From NCBI RefSeq assembly GCF_002943415.1, contig NZ_PTQZ01000029.1:1-12086 (forward strand): a DNA stretch of 12,086 bases, given 5' to 3'. This DNA comes from Amnimonas aquatica (lineage in GTDB: Bacteria > Pseudomonadota > Gammaproteobacteria > Pseudomonadales > Moraxellaceae). The notes below the pieces were generated by a model. It had not been told where the DNA came from. It searched no databases and saw only the letters and a list, made by a program, of their open reading frames with translations. The position numbers and the translations under genes were made by a program. Shown piece by piece: positions 1 to 7,841 of the stretch; within the stretch, counting starts at the first letter, position 1; each line of letters opens with the position of its first letter.

Positions 1-70
1 CTGATCAAAATGATAATACAAGTCATTAAGACCAATACAGATCAATGAGAACAAAACTCATATGCAAGAA
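1..70. other. AT-rich non-coding edge region
   Basis: This stretch is much richer in A and T than the rest of the window and has stop codons in every frame I read, so it is not coding. It lies beyond the end of thiL and probably belongs to the intergenic or control region of a gene outside the window. It contains a weak Fur-box-like stretch at 12-30, a GATAAT followed by CATTA, matching about 13 of 19 consensus positions. That is weak support in AT-rich DNA. No convincing -35/-10 pair was found on either strand. Confidence 0.4.
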
Positions 71-114
71 CCGACAGCCGTCGGGCTGGCGAGGCGGCAG
101 CGCCCGAAGGCGCT
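71..114 (-). terminator. Tandem hairpins after thiL (probable operon terminator)
   Basis: Two hairpins follow the thiL stop codon on the minus strand. The first (99-114) starts four bases after the stop and has a 6-bp perfect stem AGCGCC/GGCGCT closed by a TTCG loop, the very stable c(UUCG)g tetraloop type. The second (71-84) has a 5-bp stem CCGAC/GTCGG and is followed in the direction of transcription by a moderately T-rich run (TTCTTGC, then GAGTTTTGTTC). Neither has a classic uninterrupted U tract directly at its base, so Rho-independent termination is likely but not certain. Their position at the end of a long co-directional gene run supports a role in ending the operon. Confidence 0.5.
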
Positions 115-117
115 CGC

Positions 118-1167
118 TCAGGAGAAATGCCGGTAGCCGCCCGGCAGCGCGACATCCAGGACCTGGCCGTGCCAGCGCAGGTCCAGTCCCGGCGCCTCGG
201 TCACCCGGCCGATGCAGGCCAGCGGCAGCGCCAGCGCGTCGGCCAGGGCGGGCAGCCGCTTCTCGGCGGCGGGAGGAAGGGTGAACAGCAGCTCGTAGTC
301 ATCGCCGACAGCCAGGGCCCAGGCCAGCATCTGCTCACGGCCGGCATCGCCACTGCCAGCCAGGGCAGTCAGCGCGGAGGACAGCGGCAGGTGCTCCAGC
401 TGCAGCCGCGCTCCGAGCGGCCCGCCCGTGCCGGCGGATGCCGCCAGCAGATGCCCCAGGTCCTGCAGCAGACCGTCGGAAACATCCATGGCGGCGGTGG
501 CGATGCCACGCAGGGCCAGGCCCAGCGCCAGCCTGGGTGATGGCCGGTGCAGGCGCGCCAGGGCATGGTCGCGCGCGGCCGCAGACAGACCGGTGACGGC
601 ATTCGCGACACCGGCCGGCACGGCATCGAGGGCCAGCGCCAGCCCCAGGCCGGCATCGCCGAGGGTGCCGGAAACACAGATCAGGTCGCCCGGACGGGCG
701 CCATCTCGGCGCAGCGCCAGCGCCGGCGGCACGCTGCCGAGGGCTGTCACGGTCAGGCTCAGCGGACCGCGCGTGGTGTCACCGCCGATCAGCGGCACGC
801 CTTCGGCGTCGGCGAGCGTGAAGAAGCCGGCGCTGAGGCCCGCCAGCCAGTCTGGATCGGCCTCCGGCAAGGTCAGCGCCAGGGTCACGCCCTGCGGCCG
901 GGAGCCCATGGCGGCGAGGTCGGAGAGGTTGACGGCCAGCGCCTTCCAGCCGATGTCGAAGGCCGTCGCCGTTAGGGGGAAATGGCGGCCGGCCACCAGG
1001 GTGTCGGTGGTGACCGCCAGCGACTCGCCGGGCGGCAGGTCGAGCAGGGCGGCGTCATCGCCGATGCCGAGCCGGACCGGAACGCCAGCACCAGCACCAG
1101 TATCGGTGCCGGCGCTAGGCACGCGCTGGAAATAGCGGCGGATCAGGCCGAACTCGTCCAGCGCCAT
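118..1167 (-). CDS. thiL: Thiamine-monophosphate kinase
   Basis: ThiL phosphorylates thiamine monophosphate with ATP to give thiamine diphosphate, the active cofactor; it is a cytosolic enzyme of the PurM-like (AIR synthase) fold. The 349-residue product shows the family motifs in order: GIGDDAA near residue 34, VTTDTLV near 52, the KALAVNLSDLAAMG stretch near 75-88, GGDTTRG near 127, MDVSDGLLQDLGHL in the middle and GDDYELLF towards the C-terminus, so ATP/Mg and substrate-binding regions look complete. The ATG at 1167 has a good GGAGGG ribosome site. It starts 15 bases after nusB, the usual nusB-thiL order. In Escherichia coli pgpA follows; here hairpins and AT-rich DNA follow, so thiL appears to be the last gene. 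Residues 18-28 form a low-complexity Gly/Ala/Thr insertion. Confidence 0.96.
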   Translation of the reverse strand: MALDEFGLIRRYFQRVPSAGTDTGAGAGVPVRLGIGDDAALLDLPPGESLAVTTDTLVAGRHFPLTATAFDIGWKALAVNLSDLAAMGSRPQGVTLALTLPEADPDWLAGLSAGFFTLADAEGVPLIGGDTTRGPLSLTVTALGSVPPALALRRDGARPGDLICVSGTLGDAGLGLALALDAVPAGVANAVTGLSAAARDHALARLHRPSPRLALGLALRGIATAAMDVSDGLLQDLGHLLAASAGTGGPLGARLQLEHLPLSSALTALAGSGDAGREQMLAWALAVGDDYELLFTLPPAAEKRLPALADALALPLACIGRVTEAPGLDLRWHGQVLDVALPGGYRHFS

Positions 1168-1182
1168 GCCCGCCCTCCGGCA

Positions 1183-1623
1183 TCAGCCGCGTTCGACCCG
1201 GCGCAGATCGGCCGCCAGCTTGTCGAGCACGCCATTGATGTACTTGTGCGACTCCGAGGCGCCGAAGGTCTTGGCCAGCTCGATGCCCTCGTTGATCACC
1301 ACGCGGTAGGGCACGTCCAGCCGGTGCTTCAGCTCGTAGGTGCCGATGCGCAGGGTAGCCAGCTCGACCGGATCCAGCGAGCCGAAGGCGCGGTCGAGGT
1401 ACGGCGTGAACAGGGCATCCAGCGTTTCCGCCTCGGCCTGTATGCGGTGCAGCAGCTCGTGGAAATAGTCGAGGTCGACCTTGTGCATGGCGTTCTCGAC
1501 GCGGTAGCGCGCCTCGATCTCATGCGCGGCGTTGCCCGACAGCTGCCACTCGTAGAGGCCCTGGAGCACGAAGCGGCGCGCCTTGCGACGGGCCGATGGC
1601 GTGGGGCCGGCGGATTGCGTCAT
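1183..1623 (-). CDS. nusB: Transcription antitermination factor NusB
   Basis: NusB is a small all-helical protein that binds boxA RNA together with NusE (S10) and supports processive antitermination on rRNA operons. The 146-residue product has the normal family length and recognisable stretches: [16 protein letters not shown] near the N-terminus, [22 protein letters not shown] in the middle (quoted in part as [16 protein letters not shown]), and the C-terminal [14 protein letters not shown] followed by [13 protein letters not shown]. The ATG at 1623 lies only 3 bases beyond the ribH stop codon, which suggests translational coupling; the Shine-Dalgarno is modest (AGGCTGAG). Placement of nusB directly after ribH is conserved in many proteobacteria. 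No defects are visible. Confidence 0.97.
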   Translation of the reverse strand: MTQSAGPTPSARRKARRFVLQGLYEWQLSGNAAHEIEARYRVENAMHKVDLDYFHELLHRIQAEAETLDALFTPYLDRAFGSLDPVELATLRIGTYELKHRLDVPYRVVINEGIELAKTFGASESHKYINGVLDKLAADLRRVERG

Positions 1624-1626
1624 GAC

Positions 1627-2100
1627 TCAGCCTACCGCCTTGAGCACGGAGATCATCTCGATGGCCACCAGGGCCGCGTCGCCGCCCTTGTTGCCGGCCT
1701 TGGTGCCCGAGCGCTCGATGGCCTGCTCGATGCTGTCCACGGTGAGCACGCCGAAGCTGACCGGCAGGCCGGAGTCCAGCGACACCACGCCCAGGCCCTT
1801 GGCGCATTCGCCGGCCACGTAGTCGAAGTGCGGGGTGCCGCCGCGGATCACGGCGCCGAGCGCGATGATGGCGTCGTACTTGCCCGAACCGGCGAGCTTC
1901 TTGGCGATCAGCGGCAGCTCCCAGGCACCCGGCACGCGCACGATGGTGATGTTGCCTTCGCTCACGCCATGGCGCTTCAGGGTGTCGATGGCGCCGTCGA
2001 GCAGCGACTCGACGACGAAGCTGTTGAAGCGGCCGACCGCAATGGCGTAGCGGGCGTCGGCGTTCTGGAAGGTGCCTTCCAGGGTCTTGATCTGGCTCAT
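1627..2100 (-). CDS. ribH: 6,7-dimethyl-8-ribityllumazine synthase
   Basis: RibH condenses 5-amino-6-ribitylaminouracil with 3,4-dihydroxy-2-butanone 4-phosphate to give lumazine, the penultimate step of riboflavin synthesis; family members assemble into pentamers or 60-subunit capsids. The 157-residue product has the substrate-binding RFNSFV near residue 24, VPGAWELP near 56, the [17 protein letters not shown] loop around 81-97 that includes the conserved catalytic His, and [15 protein letters not shown] followed by [11 protein letters not shown] for phosphate binding. The gene starts with ATG behind CGGAGA, 54 bases after ribBA, and runs almost directly into nusB. The gene is called ribE in some naming schemes. 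It looks intact. Confidence 0.97.
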   Translation of the reverse strand: MSQIKTLEGTFQNADARYAIAVGRFNSFVVESLLDGAIDTLKRHGVSEGNITIVRVPGAWELPLIAKKLAGSGKYDAIIALGAVIRGGTPHFDYVAGECAKGLGVVSLDSGLPVSFGVLTVDSIEQAIERSGTKAGNKGGDAALVAIEMISVLKAVG

Positions 2101-2121
2101 GCAGTGATCTCCGTTAAAACT

Positions 2122-2153
2122 GGGTCTTGGATGTCCGGCGTTCCACCCGCCGG
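2122..2153 (-). repeat. Hairpin plus ATCCAAGACCC motif ahead of ribH
   Basis: In the 54-base ribBA-ribH gap, the minus strand carries a hairpin (2135-2153, 6-bp stem CCGGCG/CGCCGG, 7-base loop) followed directly by GAC and then the 11-mer ATCCAAGACCC (2122-2132). The 11-mer is found again, also downstream of a GCCGGAC-ending hairpin, ahead of ribBA at 3290-3300. Whether it is a regulatory leader element or a small dispersed repeat cannot be told from one window. Confidence 0.4.
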
Positions 2154-2154
2154 C

Positions 2155-3258
<1,104 letters not shown>

Positions 3259-3289
3259 GCCGCGTCCGTTCCCGTCACGACCCGCCATC

Positions 3290-3336
3290 GGGTCTTGGAT
3301 TCATCTGTGGTCCGGCAGCGCCGGACGGTCATCTGT
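3290..3336 (-). repeat. Hairpin flanked by 8-base direct repeats, plus ATCCAAGACCC motif, ahead of ribBA
   Basis: In the 88-base gap before ribBA there is a perfect hairpin (3310-3326, stem GTCCGGC/GCCGGAC, 3-base loop). Exact 8-base direct repeats TCATCTGT (plus-strand reading) lie on both sides at 3301-3308 and 3329-3336. On the minus strand the hairpin and one direct repeat are followed by ATCCAAGACCC (3290-3300), the same 11-mer found ahead of ribH. It has no resemblance to the FMN riboswitch, whose conserved core is absent and which is far longer. Confidence 0.45.
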
Positions 3337-3346
3337 CATGCCCGCG

Positions 3347-3706
3347 TCACTGCGCGGTCGCCTTCTGCACCGGCTGCACGCCGGCGGCCCCCTTCAGGCA
3401 GGCCTGCCGCAGGCGGCGGATCTCCCGCCCCAGGCTGTCGTGCGGCAGGCGCCGGTCGGGCGCCTCCCAGAACCGGGCATCCAGCGCCAGCACGTCGGTC
3501 AGGCCGAAGCTGGTGCGGCCGCCGTAGGCGAACTCGTCGCGCAGGCAGCGGCAGAGTCCCTGGCGCTGCCCCGCGGCCACGGTGGCGTCGCTCATGCAGG
3601 CCTGCATGAAGCGCTCGTCGCGTTCGGCGGCGAAGTCCACCGCCGCCAGCGGGCCGGCGGCCGCCAGCAACAGGCCGGAGATCACATGCCGCGCCCGGAG
3701 CTTCAT
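3347..3706 (-). CDS. Uncharacterised small exported protein with four cysteines
   Basis: I do not recognise this gene. The 119-residue product begins with a typical signal peptide: basic MKLRARH, hydrophobic VISGLLLAAAGPLAA, and a likely cut near residue 22 before VDFAAERD. The mature part is about 97 residues, mostly helical in character, with cysteines at 37, 52, 54 and 103 in the pattern FMQAC, then GLCRCLRDEF, then RQACLKG. Four cysteines in an exported protein suggest two disulfides; a metal or heme site is possible but no CxxCH is present. The C-terminus is a low-complexity Gln/Val/Ala tail. An in-frame ATG at 3778 would overlap ribE and disrupt the signal peptide, so I chose ATG 3706, with GAGCGGGG upstream. 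It starts 13 bases after ribE and precedes ribBA, in the operon. Confidence 0.8.
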   Translation of the reverse strand: MKLRARHVISGLLLAAAGPLAAVDFAAERDERFMQACMSDATVAAGQRQGLCRCLRDEFAYGGRTSFGLTDVLALDARFWEAPDRRLPHDSLGREIRRLRQACLKGAAGVQPVQKATAQ

Positions 3707-3719
3707 GGCCGCGCCCCGC

Positions 3720-4388
3720 TCAAATCTTGTAGCCGTGCGCGGCGAGGAAGCCGAGCGTGATGCCGCCGGCCACGCCATCCGCCGGCTGCGCCGCCTTGTC
3801 GCCCAGCATCAGGCGTTCGAGGTAGCGTGCGAGGATATCCACTTCCAGGTTCACGCGCACGCCCGGCGCCCAGTCGCCGATGTTGGTTTCCTGCACCGTG
3901 TGCGGCACGATGTTGAGATCGAACACCGCGCCATCGACCGCGTTCACGGTCAGGCTGACGCCGTCGGTGGTGATCGAGCCCTTCTCCGCGATGTAGCGCG
4001 CCAGCACGTCCGGCGCCTTCACCCGGTAGCGGATGGAACGCGCGTCCGGCTCCACCGACACGATCTCGCCGATGCCGTCGACATGGCCGCTGACCAGGTG
4101 CCCGCCCAGGCGCGTGGTCGGCGTCAGCGCCTTCTCCAGGTTCACCCGCCGGCCGGCCTTGAAGCCGGCCAGCGTGGAACGCTGCACGGTCTCGCGCGAG
4201 ACATCGGCCACGTACCAGTCGCTGCCCTGCTCGACCACGGTGAGGCAGACGCCGTTGGTGGCAATGGAGTCGCCGAGCTTGACGTCGCCCATGTCGAGCT
4301 TGCCGACCGCCACCGTCAGGCGCAGGTCGCCACCGCGCGCTTCCACGCGCCGGACCGTGCCTACCGCCTCGATGATGCCTGTGAACAT
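3720..4388 (-). CDS. ribE: Riboflavin synthase, alpha subunit type
   Basis: This enzyme dismutates two molecules of 6,7-dimethyl-8-ribityllumazine into riboflavin and the pyrimidine that RibH reuses. It is called ribC in some species. The 222-residue protein is built of two lumazine-binding repeats. The first begins with MFTGIIEAVG and has GDSIATNGVCLTV near residue 39 and GGHLVSGHVDG near 94-104. The second has KGSITTDGVSLTVN near 136, VPHTVQETN near 160, and ends with VNLEVDILARYLERL. The N-terminal MFTGIIE, which must be exact for activity in the family, fixes the start. A tail of about 25 residues after that helix is slightly long but ordinary. It lies 31 bases after ribD and 13 bases before the small exported protein gene. 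Confidence 0.97.
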   Translation of the reverse strand: MFTGIIEAVGTVRRVEARGGDLRLTVAVGKLDMGDVKLGDSIATNGVCLTVVEQGSDWYVADVSRETVQRSTLAGFKAGRRVNLEKALTPTTRLGGHLVSGHVDGIGEIVSVEPDARSIRYRVKAPDVLARYIAEKGSITTDGVSLTVNAVDGAVFDLNIVPHTVQETNIGDWAPGVRVNLEVDILARYLERLMLGDKAAQPADGVAGGITLGFLAAHGYKI

Positions 4389-4419
4389 GTCTGTGTCCTC
4401 GTTCCCGGTGCCGGCGAGC

Positions 4420-5643
4420 TTACGCCACCACGGGCCTCAAAATCAGCCGGATATCGTTGCCGATGCAACGCAGATCGGTCACCGCCAGGCGCTGCTGATC
4501 AGCCATGCGCGCCAGCGGCCAGTCCGCCAGCGGGCGCGCCGCCGAGCCCAGCAGCGTCGGTGCCTGGTACAGCACCAGCTCATCCACCAGTCCGGCGGCC
4601 AGGAAAGCGCCGGTGACGCCGGCCCCGGCCTCGACCAGCACCTCGTTGCAGCCGCCGGCCGCCAGCAGCCGCAGCAGCGCGCGCAGGTCGGCGCGGCCGT
4701 CGCCGCCGGGCGGCAGGGCCAGCAGGCTGGCGCCGCCAGCGCGCAGGCGGGTGGCGGCATCGGCACGGGCATCGCCGGCGGCGACCAGCGCGGCCAGCAG
4801 CGCCTCGTCATGCAGCGCCTCGCCCGCCGCCAGCGCCGGCAGCACGGTGACCACCAGCATCAGCCCGGGCTGCGCCAGCAGCCGCGCCGTCGCCGGCAGG
4901 CGCAGTCCGCCATCGAGCACCACGCGCAGCGGCTGGTGCACATCATCTTCGTTTTCCGGCACCGGGCGTCCCGGCGCCAGCTCGGCCGGATCGGTCCATT
5001 GCGCCGGCCGCACGGTCAGCGCGGGATCATCCGCCAGCACGGTGCCAATGCCGGTGACCAAGGCGCTGCTGGCCGCGCGCCAGCGCTGCACATCACGCCG
5101 CGCTTCGGGCCCGGTGATCCACTGCGACTCGCCGGACGCCATGGCGGTACGGCCGTCGAGGCTGGCGGCGACCTTGGCACGCACCCAGGGCAGGCCGCCG
5201 GCCATGCGACGCAGGAAGCCGGCGTTGAGCGCGACGGCATCCGCGCGCAGCAGTCCGGACGCGACCTCGATACCCGCAGTCCGCAGCCGCGCCAGGCCCT
5301 GGCCGGCCACCTGCGGATTGGCGTCTTCGCAAGCCGCGACCACGCGCGCCACGCCGGCCGCGACCAGCGCATCCGCGCAGGGCGGCGTGCGTCCGTGGTG
5401 CGCGCAGGGCTCCAGTGTCACGTAGGCGGTCGCGCCACGGGCACGCTCGCCGGCCTCGCGCAAGGCGTGGACCTCGGCGTGCGGCTCGCCGGCGCGGGCA
5501 TGGAAGCCGCGCCCGACCACTTCGCCATCACGCACGATCACGCAGCCCACGCGCGGATTCGGGTGCGTGCTGTAGCGCCCGTGCGCGGCCAGGCGCAATG
5601 CCTCGGCCATGCAAGCATGATCCTGCGCGCTGAAACCGCTCAC
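4420..5643 (-). CDS. ribD: Bifunctional diaminohydroxyphosphoribosylaminopyrimidine deaminase / 5-amino-6-(5-phosphoribosylamino)uracil reductase
   Basis: RibD carries out the second and third steps of riboflavin synthesis: zinc-dependent deamination, then NADPH-dependent reduction of the ribose. The deaminase domain (about residues 1-145) has [11 protein letters not shown], the zinc ligand His55 with catalytic Glu57 in HAE, and Cys80 and Cys89 in [11 protein letters not shown]. The reductase domain (about 155-400) has [15 protein letters not shown], the [14 protein letters not shown] stretch, [16 protein letters not shown], and [19 protein letters not shown] near the end. The length of 407 is slightly above the family norm; an insertion-like Ala-rich stretch lies in the reductase domain near 265-305. 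The start codon is GTG, overlapping the nrdR stop by four bases (GTGA), which suggests translational coupling. An in-frame ATG lies 11 codons on, but residues 1-11 ([10 protein letters not shown]) look family-like. Confidence 0.95.
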   Translation of the reverse strand: MSGFSAQDHACMAEALRLAAHGRYSTHPNPRVGCVIVRDGEVVGRGFHARAGEPHAEVHALREAGERARGATAYVTLEPCAHHGRTPPCADALVAAGVARVVAACEDANPQVAGQGLARLRTAGIEVASGLLRADAVALNAGFLRRMAGGLPWVRAKVAASLDGRTAMASGESQWITGPEARRDVQRWRAASSALVTGIGTVLADDPALTVRPAQWTDPAELAPGRPVPENEDDVHQPLRVVLDGGLRLPATARLLAQPGLMLVVTVLPALAAGEALHDEALLAALVAAGDARADAATRLRAGGASLLALPPGGDGRADLRALLRLLAAGGCNEVLVEAGAGVTGAFLAAGLVDELVLYQAPTLLGSAARPLADWPLARMADQQRLAVTDLRCIGNDIRLILRPVVA

Positions 5644-6128
5644 GCAGCCGGCCCGGCACCGCCGTCGCCACCGTGACCACGGGCGCCGAGGCTGTCGATC
5701 TCGGCGCGGAAGGCATCGATATCCTGGAAATCGCGGTAGACCGAGGCAAAACGCACATAGGCCACGGAATCGAGCTTCTTCAGCTCCTCCATGACCAGCT
5801 CGCCGATCAGGCGCGACTTCACCTCGCGCTCGCCGGTGGCACGCAGCCGATGCAGGATGTGCAGCAAGGCGGCATCGATGCGGTCGAGGCTGACCGGGCG
5901 CTTCTGCAGGGCATGCAGCATGCCGTGGCGGAGCTTGCCTTCATCGAAGGGCTGGCGGGTGCCGTCGGACTTGATGACGCGGGGAATGACCAGTTCGGCG
6001 GTTTCGAACGTGGTGAAACGCTCGCCGCAGGAGGTGCACTCGCGGCGGCGGCGGATCTGGTCGCCATCGGCGACCAGACGGGAATCTATGACTTTCGTGT
6101 CTTCCGCCTGGCAGAAAGGACAATGCAT
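5640..6128 (-). CDS. nrdR: Transcriptional repressor NrdR
   Basis: NrdR represses ribonucleotide reductase genes in response to ATP/dATP binding. The 162-residue protein has an N-terminal zinc ribbon with Cys3, Cys6, Cys31 and Cys34 (MHCPFC and ECTSCGERF), followed by an ATP-cone domain from about residue 48 ([20 protein letters not shown]) to about 140 ([17 protein letters not shown]). The last ~15 residues ([15 protein letters not shown]) are a low-complexity tail. It is the first gene of the riboflavin group and overlaps ribD by four bases. No canonical NrdR box is visible in front of it. A 5-bp inverted repeat, CTGTG-N10-CACAG (6143-6162), lies 15-34 bases upstream of its ATG but does not match the NrdR or LexA consensus. 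No convincing promoter was found, so it may be read from glyA or from a weak local promoter. Confidence 0.97.
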   Translation of the reverse strand: MHCPFCQAEDTKVIDSRLVADGDQIRRRRECTSCGERFTTFETAELVIPRVIKSDGTRQPFDEGKLRHGMLHALQKRPVSLDRIDAALLHILHRLRATGEREVKSRLIGELVMEELKKLDSVAYVRFASVYRDFQDIDAFRAEIDSLGARGHGGDGGAGPAA

Positions 6129-6232
6129 CGCAAAGAACCACCCTGTGTTTCGTCAATCACAGTGAATATGACGGGGATTCCCGCCAAAGCAAGCACAACG
6201 CGCCTGCCACCACCCGCCCGAAGCCGGGCTGT

Positions 6233-6311
6233 CGGCCTGGTGCGGACCCCGGGAGTGAAAACTGTAGCGCCTTGTCAGCGTGTTTTCACCCCCGGGGTCC
6301 GCACCAGGCCG
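6233..6311. repeat. Long near-perfect inverted repeat between glyA and nrdR
   Basis: Two 30-base arms (6233-6262 and 6282-6311) are inverted copies with a single mismatch, separated by a 19-base loop (6263-6281). Each arm carries TGCGGACCCCGG next to GTGAAAAC, or its complement. The structure starts 10 bases after the glyA stop codon. It would form a very stable hairpin in RNA from either strand. No U tract follows in either direction, so it is not a standard intrinsic terminator, although it may protect or attenuate the glyA transcript. Its length and symmetry resemble REP-type or small non-autonomous mobile elements, but no transposase gene is nearby. A second small hairpin (6216-6229, stem GCCCG/CGGGC) lies beside it. 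Confidence 0.75.
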
Positions 6312-6321
6312 GCTCACCACA

Positions 6322-7593
6322 TCAGGCGGCGTACACCGGGTACTTCGCGCAGATGGCCTTGACCTTTTCGCTCACCGCCGCTTCCACGGCGGCATCGCCG
6401 GCCGGGTTGCCCTGCAGGCCGCCGATGACATCGGCGATCCAGCCGGCCAGCTCGACGCAGTCAGCCTCGCTGAAACCGCGCGTGGTCACCGCCGGGGTGC
6501 CGATGCGGATGCCCGAGGTCACGAACGGCGAGCGCGGGTCATTGGGCACGGCGTTCTTGTTCACGGTGATGCCGACACGGCCGAGGGCAGCGTCGGCGTC
6601 CTTGCCGGTGATGTCCTGCTTGATCAGCGAGAGCAGGAACAGGTGGTTCTCGGTGCCGCCGGAGACGACATCGAAGCCGCGCTCGACGAACACGCGGGCC
6701 ATGGCCTTGGCGTTGGTCACCACCTGCTTCTGGTAGGTCACGAACTCCGGCGACAGCGCTTCCTTGAAGCACACGGCCTTGGCAGCGATGGCGTGCATCA
6801 GCGGGCCGCCCTGGTTGCCCGGGAACACGGCCGAGTTCAGCTTCTTCTCGATCTCCGCGTTGGCGCGCGCCAGGATCAGGCCGGAGCGCGGACCGCGCAG
6901 GGTCTTGTGCGTGGTGGTGGTGACGACATCGGCGAACGGCACCGGGTTCGGGTAGATGCCGGCGGCGACCAGACCGGCGACGTGCGCCATGTCCACGAAC
7001 AGGTAGGCACCGACCTTGTCGGCGATGGCGCGGAAACGCGCGAAGTCCAGCACCTGCGAGTAGGCGGAGAAGCCGGCGATGATCATCTTCGGCTGGTGCT
7101 CGACGGCCAGACGCTCGACTTCGTCGTAGTCGATCAGGCCAGTGGCGGTGTCGAGGCCGTACTGCACGGCCTTGTAGTTCTTGCCCGAGAAGTTGACCGA
7201 AGCGCCGTGGGTCAGGTGGCCGCCATGGGCCAGCGACATGCCGAGCACGGTGTCACCGGCGCTGAGCAGGGCCAAGAAGACGGCGCTGTTGGCCTGCGAG
7301 CCGGCGTGCGGCTGCACGTTGGCGTAGTCGGCGCCGAACAGCTGCCTGGCGCGGTCGATGGCGAGCTGCTCGATGACATCTACATATTCGCAGCCGCCGT
7401 AGTAGCGCTTGCCCGGGTAGCCCTCGGCGTACTTGTTGGTCAGCTTGGAGCCCTGGGCCTCCATGACGGCGGGCGAGCAGTAGTTCTCGGACGCGATCAG
7501 TTCGATGTGGGCTTCCTGGCGGGCATCTTCCTTGGCGATGGCGGCGGCCAGCTCCGGATCGTAGCTCGCGAGGGTCAGGTCTTTGCTGAACAT
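6322..7593 (-). CDS. glyA: Serine hydroxymethyltransferase
   Basis: GlyA is the PLP enzyme that interconverts serine and glycine while charging tetrahydrofolate with a one-carbon unit, feeding purine, thymidylate and methionine synthesis. The 423-residue product is of normal length. Visible motifs are [10 protein letters not shown] (31-40), [16 protein letters not shown] (57-72), [13 protein letters not shown] (94-106), [12 protein letters not shown] (201-212), and [16 protein letters not shown] (223-238), where Lys230 should bind [16 protein letters not shown] and [15 protein letters not shown] follow towards the C-terminus. I chose ATG 7593 ([12 protein letters not shown]) because it matches the family start and has CGGAGT upstream; the open frame extends 38 codons further without family resemblance. 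glyA directly ahead of nrdR is a conserved gammaproteobacterial arrangement. Confidence 0.98.
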   Translation of the reverse strand: MFSKDLTLASYDPELAAAIAKEDARQEAHIELIASENYCSPAVMEAQGSKLTNKYAEGYPGKRYYGGCEYVDVIEQLAIDRARQLFGADYANVQPHAGSQANSAVFLALLSAGDTVLGMSLAHGGHLTHGASVNFSGKNYKAVQYGLDTATGLIDYDEVERLAVEHQPKMIIAGFSAYSQVLDFARFRAIADKVGAYLFVDMAHVAGLVAAGIYPNPVPFADVVTTTTHKTLRGPRSGLILARANAEIEKKLNSAVFPGNQGGPLMHAIAAKAVCFKEALSPEFVTYQKQVVTNAKAMARVFVERGFDVVSGGTENHLFLLSLIKQDITGKDADAALGRVGITVNKNAVPNDPRSPFVTSGIRIGTPAVTTRGFSEADCVELAGWIADVIGGLQGNPAGDAAVEAAVSEKVKAICAKYPVYAA

Positions 7594-7636
7594 GGTCAAC
7601 TCCGTCAGGGGGCGGGTTTGTCTCGGGGAAGCGCGG

Positions 7637-7665
7637 ATTCTACCGGAAAACCCGGCGGATGGCAG
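7637..7665 (-). promoter_or_regulatory. glyA: Predicted sigma70-type promoter of glyA
   Basis: On the minus strand a -35 candidate CTGCCA (7660-7665, four of six matches) and a -10 TAGAAT (7637-7642, five of six matches) are separated by exactly 17 bases. Transcription would start near 7630, giving a leader of roughly 37 bases before the glyA ATG. The prediction rests on motif match and position only. Confidence 0.5.
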
Positions 7666-7736
7666 GTGAAGACATCGCATGCGCCAGACCCGGCACCCCC
7701 GCTTCATGACGCCAGAACCGGCAGGTCATGAAACTA

Positions 7737-7763
7737 TTGCAATGTTACATCGCCCAATGTAAT
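7737..7763 (+). promoter_or_regulatory. Operator-like palindrome overlapping a candidate promoter
   Basis: A perfect dyad TTACAT-N6-ATGTAA spans 7745-7762. It sits across a candidate plus-strand promoter with -35 TTGCAA (7737-7742) and -10 TGTAAT (7758-7763, five of six matches), though the 15-base spacer is shorter than ideal. A repressor bound to the dyad would block this promoter, the layout used by TetR-type and similar autonomous regulators. No regulator gene lies within the window, so the binding protein is unknown. It is about 80 bases ahead of the hydrolase start codon. Confidence 0.4.
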
Positions 7764-7841
7764 GATCGACGCGTCTGAACATCGTTAAGTTGCGCGCAGG
7801 CCCGCCATCATCCGGAGCGGCACGCGCAAGGAGACCCGACC

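Noticed and set aside
3259..3346. FMN (RFN) riboswitch ahead of ribBA
   Set aside because: The gap is only 88 bases and lacks the conserved RFN core sequences; only a simple hairpin and short repeats are present.
3707..3778. Longer form of the small exported protein starting at 3778
   Set aside because: The extra 24 codons overlap the end of ribE, look like out-of-frame Arg/Ser-rich sequence and would bury the signal peptide; the inner ATG has a good ribosome site.
6143..6162. LexA or NrdR box in the nrdR leader (CTGTG-N10-CACAG)
   Set aside because: The spacing gives CTG-N14-CAG rather than the LexA CTG-N10-CAG, and it does not resemble the ACACWATATATWGTGT NrdR consensus; a 5-bp dyad can occur by chance.
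6233..6311. CRISPR repeat or integron attC site
   Set aside because: There is only one inverted unit, no repeated spacer pattern, no cas or integrase gene, and no attC core-site arrangement.
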